Positions 50,654 through 59,097 of a stretch of DNA of 64,000 nucleotides are shown piece by piece. This DNA comes from a virus. A program made the translations under genes and the position numbers. The stretch is from IMG/VR virus record IMGVR_UViG_3300028840_008186, positions 1-64,000 of that record. One strand, given 5' to 3'. The notes beneath the pieces are model-generated. The model was given only the letters and a program-made list of their open reading frames with translations. It ran no database searches and was not told where the DNA came from. The first letter of the stretch is position 1; every line of letters begins with the position of its first letter.

Positions 50654-51161
50654 AGGCGGCACTGAAATCAGTCAGAAGTACGGAGAGGCTTGGGAATCAT
50701 TGAATCCAGGCGAACGGTGCTCCTTCGAAGACTTCGCAGAACTAGCGGAGCTGGATATCAATGACAAGAAAACCAAAACTCGCTTGTACTCCTTTTTTGC
50801 ACGACTCCGCAAGCACGGCAGAGTGAAAAAGGAAGGCCATGAGTTTGTCAAGCTCGAAAGCAGCAAAACCATATACAAAACCCAAACTAAAAAGGACGTG
50901 GAGAAATACCAATTCACTATGTTCGAGCTGGGCGAAGCGGTGATGGAATTTATTAAAAACCTCAAATTGGAGATTTCGGCTCTGAAACGGCAGAGTGACG
51001 AGTACGAAAGAGAACTTTCGGAGCAATCATCGGAACTGCATCAGCTCCAAGGAGAATTGAGCGCAGCCAAGAGCAAGATCCACGAGCTGAATAATCGTCA
51101 ATTCAACGGCAAGAAAGCTTCACTGCATGATCTACAAGAGTCTTTGAGAGGAGGTGTATAA
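50646..51161 (+). CDS. Winged-helix-like protein with coiled-coil tail
   Basis: A 171-residue protein. The first 65 residues (CSFEDFAELAELDINDKKTK, then TRLYSFFARLRKHGRVKKEG) read as a winged helix, followed from about 95 by a coiled coil (ERELSEQSSELHQLQGELSA). ATG at 50646 with GAGGAGGAAGGCA. A DNA-binding or replication accessory role is possible. Confidence 0.6.
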   Translation: MIKGGTEISQKYGEAWESLNPGERCSFEDFAELAELDINDKKTKTRLYSFFARLRKHGRVKKEGHEFVKLESSKTIYKTQTKKDVEKYQFTMFELGEAVMEFIKNLKLEISALKRQSDEYERELSEQSSELHQLQGELSAAKSKIHELNNRQFNGKKASLHDLQESLRGGV

Positions 51162-51167
51162 ACAGAA

Positions 51168-51389
51168 ATGGCATTGACAGTAGACGGTATGACCTTTCAT
51201 TTAACCAAACACGCTGTAAAACGGTATGCCCAACGTATTGGCCCCTATGAAAATGAGGAGGAGATTATCAGGAATTGCCTCAACGGGCTTCCAGATCACG
51301 AACCGGTCTGGGAGCCCCACCGGTTCAAAAAGGGCTTGGTACTGAAGTCGGTTGTACCTAACAACAAAGCACGCAAACTCTACTATTGA
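51168..51389 (+). CDS. Small RelE/DUF4258-like protein
   Basis: A 73-residue protein starting with a strand then TKHAVKRYAQRIGP, a pattern seen in DUF4258/RelE-like phage proteins. Catalytic residues of toxins are not clear. RBS GAGAGGAGGTGTATAAACAGAA. Function unknown. Confidence 0.5.
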   Translation: MALTVDGMTFHLTKHAVKRYAQRIGPYENEEEIIRNCLNGLPDHEPVWEPHRFKKGLVLKSVVPNNKARKLYY

Positions 51390-51401
51390 GAGGAGGATAT
51401 C

Positions 51402-51701
51402 ATGGAAGAAACCAAAGACATCTGCCGGTACTCGGCAAGCAAAAGAGTCAAATTAACTACCAGAATCATTGCTATCGATGAGTACGAAGCTGAAACCATA
51501 GCGGACAGTCTGGACAGCGGCGATTGGGAGGAGGAGGAAGAGATTGACGGCCCCATGGTGTTTGATCAGGAAACGATTGCTGCTGTTACCATCGCATGGG
51601 ACGAGCAATCGCTGGACCGTCGCCATGAAATATCCGAGCATACCTGGAAAGAGATCGTGGGTCTTATTTGCAAGGAATTTAACATAGTAATAGACTACTA
51701 A
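51402..51701 (+). CDS. Small acidic early protein
   Basis: A 99-residue very acidic protein (DSGDWEEEEEIDGPMVF) with short strands. RBS GAGAGGAGGATATC. Such acidity could mimic DNA, but nothing more supports that. No family recognised. Confidence 0.6.
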   Translation: MEETKDICRYSASKRVKLTTRIIAIDEYEAETIADSLDSGDWEEEEEIDGPMVFDQETIAAVTIAWDEQSLDRRHEISEHTWKEIVGLICKEFNIVIDY

Positions 51702-51713
51702 GGAGGTGAAATT

Positions 51714-52055
51714 ATGACAAAGAAAGACCAAGAGAGATTGATCAATTTGAAGATCAAAAAGAAGCGCCTTGAGGAGCAAATCAAGGGACTCGAGGCCGTT
51801 GCAATGAACGAGGAATACGATGAAATCGTAGGCGCCAACGGGAAAGTACAGCTCCAGGCCCGAAAGAATTACAAGATCCCTTCCAATGTGCCCATAATTG
51901 ATTACATGGGACAAAACGCCTTCAACGAGAGGGCCAAAATATCCGCCTCCGAAATCACCAAGGCTATTGGGGAGGAAGGATTTGACGAACTATTGATCGA
52001 AGGCGCAGTGCTTAAAGGGAAAGACACCCGGTATTATAAACTCACCGAATTCTAA
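51714..52055 (+). CDS. Coiled-coil/winged-helix early protein
   Basis: A 113-residue protein: coiled coil at 1-30 (DQERLINLKIKKKRLEEQIK), then a basic middle and a winged-helix-like end (SASEITKAIGEEGFDELLIE). RBS AAGGAGGTGAAATT. Last gene before the inverted repeat at 52069-52172. Confidence 0.6.
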   Translation: MTKKDQERLINLKIKKKRLEEQIKGLEAVAMNEEYDEIVGANGKVQLQARKNYKIPSNVPIIDYMGQNAFNERAKISASEITKAIGEEGFDELLIEGAVLKGKDTRYYKLTEF

Positions 52056-52068
52056 TAGTGAGCCACGG

Positions 52069-52172
52069 ATGGTAAGGGGTTGTTATCTTTTATAATAAAA
52101 ATAGTAGACATAGGCCACGGATTTCGATATGCTACGCGGGCTGCTTTACTAAGAGGTTCAACCCCTTACCAT
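52069..52172 (+). promoter_or_regulatory. Long inverted-repeat leader before sigma-like gene
   Basis: A perfect 14-bp inverted repeat, ATGGTAAGGGGTTG (52069-52082) and CAACCCCTTACCAT (52159-52172), encloses 76 bases and ends three bases before the RBS AAAGGAGG. A -10-like TATAAT (52091-52096) is inside, and GCCACGGAT occurs twice. The 3' arm can also pair locally with TAAGAGG (one mismatch), offering an alternative fold. It could be an attenuator or structured regulatory RNA. Confidence 0.6.
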
Positions 52173-52194
52173 TTTAGGAAAGGAGGATCAATGC

Positions 52195-52662
52195 ATGGTA
52201 GAAGACTATCAATGGCTGGTGGAAAAATATTCCAGCAAATTTGCAGCAGTTTCTAACCTAAGCCAAACCGAATTGAAGCAACAAGGCTTCCTCATACTCC
52301 TGGAGGCCGCAGCTTCCTGGGATCCCGCAAAAGGATCTCTTCCTTCCAGACTCAAGTACAGACTAGCCACCGGACTTCATAATTATACCAAGAAGTATTA
52401 CACACAGCAAACAAACCAAATCTCCTACGAAGACATAAGCCCAACGGATGAATATAATCCGGAACGGCTGTGCATCTTCAAAGAGGCGTACAGCGCCTTG
52501 TCCCAAAACGCTAAGTTGGCCATGCTGCTGCTGATGGAGGAAGTGGACACATCCGTCCCTCCCTTACAAGTGCGAGGTCTTTTGGTCGAAGCGTTACACA
52601 ACTATATGGGAAAAGGCAAAGCGTGGCACACCTTGAAAGAACTGAAAGCATTAGCACAATAG
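52195..52662 (+). CDS. Sigma-70 family-like protein
   Basis: A 155-residue protein. Residues 20-70 resemble sigma region 2 (LSQTELKQQGFLILLEAAAS followed by WDPAKGSLPSRLKYRLATGL), while the second half (about 95-150) is a helical region that could be a degenerate region 4. Phages use such small sigma-like factors for middle or late transcription. RBS AAAGGAGGATCAATGC. It opens the replication gene block. Confidence 0.6.
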   Translation: MVEDYQWLVEKYSSKFAAVSNLSQTELKQQGFLILLEAAASWDPAKGSLPSRLKYRLATGLHNYTKKYYTQQTNQISYEDISPTDEYNPERLCIFKEAYSALSQNAKLAMLLLMEEVDTSVPPLQVRGLLVEALHNYMGKGKAWHTLKELKALAQ

Positions 52663-52672
52663 GAGGAGCAAA

Positions 52673-54616
52673 TTGAACTCATCTGAAATAAAGCAGCGGA
52701 TAAAGGATGACGATCTATTTGCTATCGGTGCCCTGCTCCGACTTCATCAATTCCAAACTCCCGACGAGCAGTTGCAGAAAACAACAGCTTATGACAACGG
52801 TATAGGATTCAACGCTTTTGACGCTGGGATATTGAGCGATATAGCTGAATTCTATTTGAGGAGAGGCCGTCTGTCTCCTAAACAATTGAAGCTTATCAAG
52901 CCTAAACTGTATAAGTACAGCGACCAATTGGCATCAGTCGGCGGCGCGGAACCGGTGAAAGAATTTAACAAAGAAGAGGAGCAGAAAAGCAAACGCACTA
53001 CCAAGAAGAAATACGTGGTAGAAATGGACGAGGAATTGAAGATCATATTCCCCTACGATCCCGACATAGTGGCCAGAATCCGCACTATACCCGGACGGCG
53101 CTATGTAAAAGAGGAGAGGTCTTGGATTGTTCCAAAAACTGTTAGCGCCATAACCGTGCTGGTAGAGGAGTGCTTCGATATCTCCGACGAATTGAACGAA
53201 TGGTGGGAGTCCTACAAGAATGTGAAGGAACTGGACCCCAACTCGATCGAGATTGAAGGATTCAAGACCGAGCTTTATCCATTTCAGAAACAAGGCGTTG
53301 CGTTCATTGAGTCCCGCGAGGGAAAGGCACTGATAGCAGATGACATGGGCCTTGGGAAAACCATACAGGCGCTGGCGTGGTTGCATATTCATACAGAAAT
53401 CAGACCAGCGTTGATAGTGGTCCCAGCTTCCGTTAAGTTGAACTGGCGGAAAGAGGCCCTGCGATTTATGGACCCTGAACCGGGCATTTCTATACTGCAA
53501 GGAAAGACCCCGGACCCCTATGACGTAGGGGATGATATTGTTATTATTAACTATGACATCGTGCACGACTGGCGCGACGTGCTATTGGAAAAGCCTTTCA
53601 AAGCACTGATCCTCGACGAAGCCCACCGTACCAAAAACCCCAAGGCGTTACGATCGGCTGCAGTCATGCGGCTTGCCCGAAAGATCGACAATGTAATAGC
53701 CTTGACGGGCACCCCTATCTTGAACCGACCTATCGAAATCTTCAACTGCCTCAAAATGCTCCGACCGGCTATGTTCAAATCCCAATGGGCGTTCGCAAAA
53801 AGATATTGCGATCTTCGCCATAATGGGTTTGGATGGGAGATGAATGGAGCGACTAACAAAGAAGAACTCCATAAAATCCTAGCCGAGGAAGTAATGATCC
53901 GGCGGATGAAGACTGAGGTACTGACCGAGCTCCCGGACAAGCAACGCATACCGATGCCGGTAGAGATCGACAATACCAAAGAATATCGCAGAGCTGAAAT
54001 GAACTTCATCGCGTACCTTCAAGACATCGATCCAAAGAAAGCATCTTCAGCCGCTAGAGCGCAAGTGTTAGCCGAGATAGAAGGCCTGAAACAACTGGCG
54101 CTCGCTGGGAAGATTAAAGAATGCATTAAGTGGATCGATGACTTTCTGGAAGATAGTGAGGAGAAGCTAGTGATATTCGCGGTCCACCACAGTGCTGTAG
54201 ACCGACTGATGGAAGCCTACGGGCACAAAGCTGTGAAAATAGACGGACGGATCGCGCAAAGTAAACGCCAAGATATCGTTGATAAGTTCCAAGAAGACCC
54301 CGACACCCGGCTATTCGTCGGGAATATTCAGGCGGCTGGTGAGGGTATTACTCTGACCTCCGCCTCGAATTGCGTATTCATCGAACTGCCCTGGACGCCA
54401 GGAGCCCTGGAACAAGCATCCGACCGTATTCATAGAATAGGCCAAGAAGCCGACAGTGTGAATATATACTACCTGATCGCGGAAGGCACAATTGAAGAAC
54501 GAATGATGCGAGTATTGGATGCTAAACGAAGGGTAATTCAAGAGGTTGTAGACGGCCTGTCTCAGGACGATCAAGAATCAACCCTAGCTGCCTTGCTGGA
54601 GGAATATCGTGGATAA
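52673..54616 (+). CDS. SNF2-family helicase with HARP-like domain
   Basis: A 647-residue protein starting with TTG (AGGAGGAGCAAA before it). Residues 115-180 resemble the HARP domain of SMARCAL1-type proteins (KIIFPYDPDIVARIRTIPGR). The ATPase core has LYPFQKQG (Q motif), ADDMGLGKT at 222-230, LILDEAHR at 312-319 and LTGTPI; the second lobe ends in ASDRIHRIGQ. SMARCAL1 relatives anneal or remodel DNA at forks. A replication or recombination role is expected. Confidence 0.85.
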   Translation: MNSSEIKQRIKDDDLFAIGALLRLHQFQTPDEQLQKTTAYDNGIGFNAFDAGILSDIAEFYLRRGRLSPKQLKLIKPKLYKYSDQLASVGGAEPVKEFNKEEEQKSKRTTKKKYVVEMDEELKIIFPYDPDIVARIRTIPGRRYVKEERSWIVPKTVSAITVLVEECFDISDELNEWWESYKNVKELDPNSIEIEGFKTELYPFQKQGVAFIESREGKALIADDMGLGKTIQALAWLHIHTEIRPALIVVPASVKLNWRKEALRFMDPEPGISILQGKTPDPYDVGDDIVIINYDIVHDWRDVLLEKPFKALILDEAHRTKNPKALRSAAVMRLARKIDNVIALTGTPILNRPIEIFNCLKMLRPAMFKSQWAFAKRYCDLRHNGFGWEMNGATNKEELHKILAEEVMIRRMKTEVLTELPDKQRIPMPVEIDNTKEYRRAEMNFIAYLQDIDPKKASSAARAQVLAEIEGLKQLALAGKIKECIKWIDDFLEDSEEKLVIFAVHHSAVDRLMEAYGHKAVKIDGRIAQSKRQDIVDKFQEDPDTRLFVGNIQAAGEGITLTSASNCVFIELPWTPGALEQASDRIHRIGQEADSVNIYYLIAEGTIEERMMRVLDAKRRVIQEVVDGLSQDDQESTLAALLEEYRG

Positions 54617-54902
54617 AAAACGAGCTGTCCAACTCCGGCGATCCGGAGACGTGTTCAAGATGAGATTCGACGGTGTGAAATCCGGGCATAAGTTGGCCCG
54701 GATTAAGCACCTGGATGCAAAAACCCTGAAGGCCCGGGTAGAATACCCAGAAGGTCCCTTCAATTCAGAATACCCTTGGATCCGCTACCCTCTGCATATG
54801 ATAGAAGAAGTTGAAGAACGAATTCCACTTTATTCCACTTCTAACGACATGCCTAGTAGACGAACCAGGGTAAATGGAAAAAAGCCAAGACGCACAAAAT
54901 GA
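54609..54902 (+). CDS. Small basic protein
   Basis: A 97-residue very basic protein (KSGHKLARIKHLDAKTLKAR; C-terminus RRTRVNGKKPRRTK). Overlaps the helicase gene end by eight bases. Probably nucleic acid binding. No family recognised. Confidence 0.55.
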   Translation: MDKKRAVQLRRSGDVFKMRFDGVKSGHKLARIKHLDAKTLKARVEYPEGPFNSEYPWIRYPLHMIEEVEERIPLYSTSNDMPSRRTRVNGKKPRRTK

Positions 54903-54942
54903 AGTGGGTTCTGTGGCCATTAAAAGGAGAGGAGACAAGCCA

Positions 54943-55533
54943 TTGCCGGCAAAGATAGATTGGAATGGATTAGCAGAGTACATGAATTACAGTTCTGTGA
55001 AGGAAATGCTTGAATCGGAGATAGCCAAGGAAGCCCACGCCAAATTCGTAGGACACAATGTGACAAGTTTCGCGAAAAAGTTGGGCGTGAGCACGGTCAG
55101 CTTGGCCAAGAAGATGAAAGAAGTGGGAGTGGAAGCGCCACCGAAAGGAATGAAATATTACTTCTTTCCTGAACGGTTCGGATATTCTAGCGAGAAGGCA
55201 ATGTTTCAATGTTGGCGATTCGATGAAGGAAAGTCACCAGAGGAAATCCAAGATCTTTTGAAAGAAAAGATTACGGAGCTCCCAGTTCGCCGACAGAATG
55301 TTATAAAACGATTGAAAGAATACAAGTGCTTTAACGGGATTGAGCGGCAATACATTTATCACAAGGACGGAACGTGGAGCTGGAGAAAACTATGCCCTAT
55401 ATGCGGAGGGGCGACGGTTCGCAAACCAAACAATGAACGCGGGTACGCCGGATCTTGGTGTACCCGATGCGACTGGGAAACACCGCAGAACAGAAAGGAA
55501 GATATTTATGTTCCAAGCCCGGAGGTTCTATGA
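54943..55533 (+). CDS. HTH and zinc-ribbon protein
   Basis: A 196-residue protein. A helix-turn-helix-like region (SFAKKLGVSTVSLAKKMKEV) near 36-56 and a C-terminal zinc ribbon CPICGG...CTRCDWET. TTG at 54943 was chosen because AGGAG lies eight bases upstream; ATG at 54874 is in frame but has no good RBS. It overlaps the primase gene by 26 bases. DNA-binding, perhaps replication initiation; unproven. Confidence 0.6.
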   Translation: MPAKIDWNGLAEYMNYSSVKEMLESEIAKEAHAKFVGHNVTSFAKKLGVSTVSLAKKMKEVGVEAPPKGMKYYFFPERFGYSSEKAMFQCWRFDEGKSPEEIQDLLKEKITELPVRRQNVIKRLKEYKCFNGIERQYIYHKDGTWSWRKLCPICGGATVRKPNNERGYAGSWCTRCDWETPQNRKEDIYVPSPEVL

Positions 55534-56416
55534 AGACTATGGAATTGACTACAGCGATGGAACGATTAGTCATAAGCACACTCGAAGAGGTTGGATTAAC
55601 CGCCCGTGTCCGTTCTGTACGGGCAATCCCGGACTCCACCTCGGATATAACGAAAGCAATGGATATTACGTTTGTTATCGATGTGGAGGCCATTCCGCAG
55701 CTAAAGTGGTTCGGGCTCTCCGAGGCAGCAGCTGGACGGAAGCTAAGAGACTCGTTTCTGCATATGGCGGCGAGGAAGCTTACAAAACGAAGAGAGCGCG
55801 TGAAGCAAAAGAGAAAGAGATTGAAGTGGTACTACCGAAAGGCAGTGGTCCGCTTATTGAACAACACCGCGTCTACCTTGTTGCGAGATACTTTGACCCT
55901 GAAGCCCTGGAGGACATATGGGGCTTGCTCGGAACGAACCACCTGGGACCATACAAGTGGCGAATCATCGCCCCTATCTTGTTTGGGGGAAAACTCGTGT
56001 CTTACCAAGGCCGAGATATCACGGGGCGGTCTGATAAGAAATACAAAGCATGCGCGAGAGATAGCGAACAAATACATCACAAACAGGTTCTCTACGGATA
56101 TGACTTAGCCGATCGAGATGTCCTGGTTGTGGAAGGAGTAACGGACGTATGGCGAATGGGTCCTGGGTCGGTAGCTACGTTTGGAATAAAATATACACCG
56201 GCCCAGGTCAAATTGTTGAGCCAATTCCGGCGAGTGTTTGTATGGTTCGATGAAGAAGATCCCGAGGCTGAAGAGAAAAACCTACAGCTGGCCTCAGAAC
56301 TGACGGCACTTGGAGTCGATTCTGAGGTTATCCGAGCTGGGATCGAAGGAGATCCTGGAGACTTGAATCAAAAGGATGCAGACTACGTTATGCGAGAACT
56401 GTTGATAAGAAGGTGA
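55508..56416 (+). CDS. DnaG-like primase (CHC2 zinc finger and TOPRIM)
   Basis: A 302-residue primase. The zinc-binding domain has Cys 34/37 and 56/59 (CPFC...CYRC). The TOPRIM domain shows VLVVEGVTD at 205-213 and WFDEEDPE at 246-253, with the metal-binding Glu and Asp. It would make RNA primers for the DnaB-like helicase encoded next. ATG at 55508 (AAAGGAAG upstream) chosen over an upstream in-frame start that would overlap the neighbour by 190 bases. Confidence 0.9.
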   Translation: MFQARRFYEDYGIDYSDGTISHKHTRRGWINRPCPFCTGNPGLHLGYNESNGYYVCYRCGGHSAAKVVRALRGSSWTEAKRLVSAYGGEEAYKTKRAREAKEKEIEVVLPKGSGPLIEQHRVYLVARYFDPEALEDIWGLLGTNHLGPYKWRIIAPILFGGKLVSYQGRDITGRSDKKYKACARDSEQIHHKQVLYGYDLADRDVLVVEGVTDVWRMGPGSVATFGIKYTPAQVKLLSQFRRVFVWFDEEDPEAEEKNLQLASELTALGVDSEVIRAGIEGDPGDLNQKDADYVMRELLIRR

Positions 56417-56457
56417 CTAACATACCAGGATGGATAGAGTTTCAAAGAAGGGGTGCC

Positions 56458-56496
56458 GTTATATATAACTTGTTATATATAACTACGCGCGTAGTT
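56458..56496 (+). repeat. Overlapping perfect palindromes
   Basis: GTTATATATAAC occurs twice (56458-56469, 56472-56483); the second overlaps by three bases a 16-bp palindrome AACTACGCGCGTAGTT (56481-56496). Another GCGCGC-rich stretch follows. Perfect dyads of this size between replication genes could be protein-binding sites or an origin; the region has no gene. Confidence 0.65.
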
Positions 56497-56530
56497 CTTA
56501 TTACGCGCGCCCGAGCGCCTCAGCGCGTGC

Positions 56531-56572
56531 AGGATACCCTTATCCCACCCCTAAAGGGGTGGGGGGTATCCT
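56531..56572 (+). terminator. Large two-part hairpin
   Basis: AGGATACCC (56531-56539) pairs with GGGTATCCT (56564-56572) and CCCACCCC (56544-56551) with GGGGTGGG (56556-56563), giving 9 + 8 bp with a TTAT bulge and TAAA loop. No T tract after it. Terminator, attenuator or origin structure in the primase-to-56615 gap. Confidence 0.65.
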
Positions 56573-56614
56573 CACCCCTTTGGGTTGCAAGAGTAGGTTT
56601 TGAAGGAGGTTTTT

Positions 56615-57433
56615 ATGAGAACTAAATTCCCAGGAAAAAGAAAAACTATGGGAACAAAAATCAAAGATAAGAAACCTCCCAAAAAGGTTTCTCCCAAGAA
56701 AAAGATTAGACAAGAAGGATATGAAATACTTGTAAAAAATCTTACCATTCATTCCATGATATCTCTATGGATCAATACAGAAGGATTAACCGGCCATACT
56801 AAGCGAGTGCAAGAAAGATGCGCTTATTTCCTGTCTGCTTTAGCAGAAGGGAAATTAGTCCCTGCTCTTCAAAGATATTATGGCAAAGCTAAGGTAAACC
56901 TTCCACCTGAACAATTAGAGATAGTTTCCAAACGAATAGGCATTACCAGAGTGGACCGAATGGTATTAGATTACATCGAGTATTATCTTGATCCCACTTT
57001 ACTTACCAAGTACATGACACCCAGTTTAATACAAGCTATCTACCATGAATACTACCAAAGTTCACCGCTGATTTATTACACGCAGATCGCTATTCCCAGA
57101 TCCATATTCCCAGATCCAATTGACTCTGCGAGAGATGTTGATATCAAATTAGGAGCCCATACATTTATCAAAGATTATTATTGGATAAATGGAAAGAAAG
57201 ATAATTATCAAACGCGCAAGCAAGTAGCAGCACTGGCCAAAACTCTTATTCAAATATTCCGCAGCTCGGATACTACTATGGCTTCAGGAATTACAGATCC
57301 AGTTGATATGATGGAGGAGTATGCGTTCTGGTTAAACCAAAGCGGAGCCAAAGCTTCGCCGCTTGGATTAGGCCCCACCAGTGGATGGTGGAAATCTTTC
57401 AGAGACGAAGTTCTACATCTTGCAGATGAGTAA
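56615..57433 (+). CDS. Unknown basic protein, AT-rich insert between primase and helicase
   Basis: A 272-residue protein with a Lys-rich N-terminus (KDKKPPKKVSPKKKIRQEG) and a helical body without motifs I know. ATG at 56615 follows AAGGAGGTTTTT. The DNA is noticeably more AT-rich than its neighbours, with codons such as AGA, TTA and ATA, and it is preceded by the palindrome cluster. It probably entered later (a moron-type gene). Could be a DNA-binding or defence/counter-defence protein. Confidence 0.7.
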   Translation: MRTKFPGKRKTMGTKIKDKKPPKKVSPKKKIRQEGYEILVKNLTIHSMISLWINTEGLTGHTKRVQERCAYFLSALAEGKLVPALQRYYGKAKVNLPPEQLEIVSKRIGITRVDRMVLDYIEYYLDPTLLTKYMTPSLIQAIYHEYYQSSPLIYYTQIAIPRSIFPDPIDSARDVDIKLGAHTFIKDYYWINGKKDNYQTRKQVAALAKTLIQIFRSSDTTMASGITDPVDMMEEYAFWLNQSGAKASPLGLGPTSGWWKSFRDEVLHLADE

Positions 57434-57444
57434 GGAGGTGAGAA

Positions 57445-59040
57445 TTGAAGATAGAGAGAACCAAACCGCAGGACGCCCAATCTGAACGCTATATTGTGAC
57501 TGCGATGATTATGTCCGGGCGGTGTTGCAAAGCATTCAAAGATATGGACTGCAAAGAGTATCTCCAAACTAGCTTTGCAAAAACTATAGCCGATTGGTGC
57601 TTACAGTATTACGACAGATACGAGACGGCACCGGCGTACCAAATAAAAGCTATCTTTGAAGAGGAATCGGATTTCCTTGAACAAGACATAGCGGATATGA
57701 CGGAGAAGTTTTTGGAAAGCTTGAGTGAGGAATTTGAAAGGACGGAGCATTTCAATTCCCAGTACTGGATTGACTATGGCGAGAAGTATTTCAAAGCCCG
57801 TAGTTACAAGAAGCTTGCCAAGGAGATAGCCAGAGCTGCAGATCAAAACGATGTGAAGAGAGCCGATGAGCTATACTCTGATTTTAACCGCGTTGAAGTT
57901 GCGCAATTAGATGGGGTAAATGTTTTCGATCAAAAGGAAATTACAGAACTTCAAATCAGAAGTGAGGAATCTGATACGCGAAAGTTATTCAAGATGCCAG
58001 GGGCGTTGGGCGAAATGATAGGATGGGTTGAAAGAGAAACATTCTTTGCGTTCCTCGCCAGGGAGAAAGCAGGTAAATCTTATGTACTGGAAGAGTTCGG
58101 ATTCAGGGCTTATCGGGAGGGGTGTAAGGTTGCTTACTTCGACATGGGAGATATGTCCAAGGACCAAAGTGATTACCGATATTTATCTTACGTCACAGGA
58201 AAGCCGTACAACGACCGATATGCTGGCCCTACCTGGATCCCCATTTTGGATTGCTTGTGGAATCAAGACGGTCGTTGCACCGATGGTTGCTCGGCTGATA
58301 TTGTAAAACAAGATGACAAAGGCAAAAGGTATTTTGCTTGCGGACCTTGGGATGAGGAAGGAGAAGATCATGAAACATGTATTGAATGCAAAAAAGAAAA
58401 ACCGAGGAAGTTCAGGGGATCGGTATGGTGGAAGAAGGTAAATTTATCAGTTTGGGCCTGGACAGAGGCTCGAAGGAGAGCAAAGTGGTTTGAAACAAAG
58501 TTCCGCCGGGGAGTTTTTGAACGATGCAATTGGCCAATGGGAACTCGTAGAATCAGCGACGTGGAGTCCTGGATTGTGCAAAACCGAGAACGTAACGGAT
58601 GGGTTCCTGACGTTGTTATCGTAGACTACCCTGATATTGCGCTGCCTGAGGATGCAAGAATGGAGTTCCGGCACAGGGAGAACGAGAAGTGGATGAGGCT
58701 CAGAAGTATTTCTCAAAAGTTCCACTGCTCGGTCATCACTGTTACTCAGAGTGACGCAGCCGGATACAAAAAGAAAAACCTCGACCTGTCCAATTTCAAT
58801 GAGGATAAACGAAAATATGGACATGTTACTCACTTCTATGCAATCAATAAAACGCTGGAGGAGCAAGAGCTAGGGCTTATGAGGATAGCGGCTTTGATAC
58901 TGCGCGAGGACGAAATGAGCACTGTGAATAATGTAACAGTCCTACAAGCTTTGCGCAAAGGCAGACCTTACACAGCAAGTTTTTTTGGAAGTACGCCGAA
59001 ATTACCCGTAGTTCAAGACAAGGTCCAAGTATATATATAG
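57445..59040 (+). CDS. DnaB-like replicative helicase
   Basis: A 531-residue RecA-fold helicase. The N-terminal helical domain (1-130) is DnaB-like; Walker A is AREKAGKS at 205-212 and Walker B is VVIVDYPD near 400; the ITVTQSD segment matches the H3 motif. An insert at 265-320 carries several cysteines (CTDGC, CIECK) and may bind zinc, which is unusual for DnaB. It works with the primase encoded upstream. RBS AAGGAGGTGAGAA. Confidence 0.85.
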   Translation: MKIERTKPQDAQSERYIVTAMIMSGRCCKAFKDMDCKEYLQTSFAKTIADWCLQYYDRYETAPAYQIKAIFEEESDFLEQDIADMTEKFLESLSEEFERTEHFNSQYWIDYGEKYFKARSYKKLAKEIARAADQNDVKRADELYSDFNRVEVAQLDGVNVFDQKEITELQIRSEESDTRKLFKMPGALGEMIGWVERETFFAFLAREKAGKSYVLEEFGFRAYREGCKVAYFDMGDMSKDQSDYRYLSYVTGKPYNDRYAGPTWIPILDCLWNQDGRCTDGCSADIVKQDDKGKRYFACGPWDEEGEDHETCIECKKEKPRKFRGSVWWKKVNLSVWAWTEARRRAKWFETKFRRGVFERCNWPMGTRRISDVESWIVQNRERNGWVPDVVIVDYPDIALPEDARMEFRHRENEKWMRLRSISQKFHCSVITVTQSDAAGYKKKNLDLSNFNEDKRKYGHVTHFYAINKTLEEQELGLMRIAALILREDEMSTVNNVTVLQALRKGRPYTASFFGSTPKLPVVQDKVQVYI

Positions 59041-59046
59041 GCAAAG

Positions 59047-59063
59047 GGCGGAGATGTTCCGCC
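59047..59063 (+). terminator. Small intercistronic hairpin
   Basis: GGCGGA/TCCGCC (6 bp) with a 5-base loop, six bases after the helicase stop. Weak terminator or processing stem. Confidence 0.35.
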
Positions 59064-59097
59064 GATTATTAACAACTTCCAACAAGAGGAGGACATT

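Noticed and set aside
52083-52172. A tRNA-like 3' end (GGTTCAACCCC) inside the inverted repeat
   Set aside because: The T-stem does not pair properly, and no D-arm, anticodon arm or 7-bp acceptor of correct spacing could be drawn. The long 14-bp repeat explains the sequence better.
55455-56108. A 217-residue plus-strand frame inside the primase gene
   Set aside because: Out of frame with the intact primase motifs; Arg/Thr-rich shadow with no RBS.
56413-56625. A 70-residue frame across the palindrome cluster
   Set aside because: It starts at GTG without an RBS inside the primase end, and its sequence is produced by the palindromes and hairpin.
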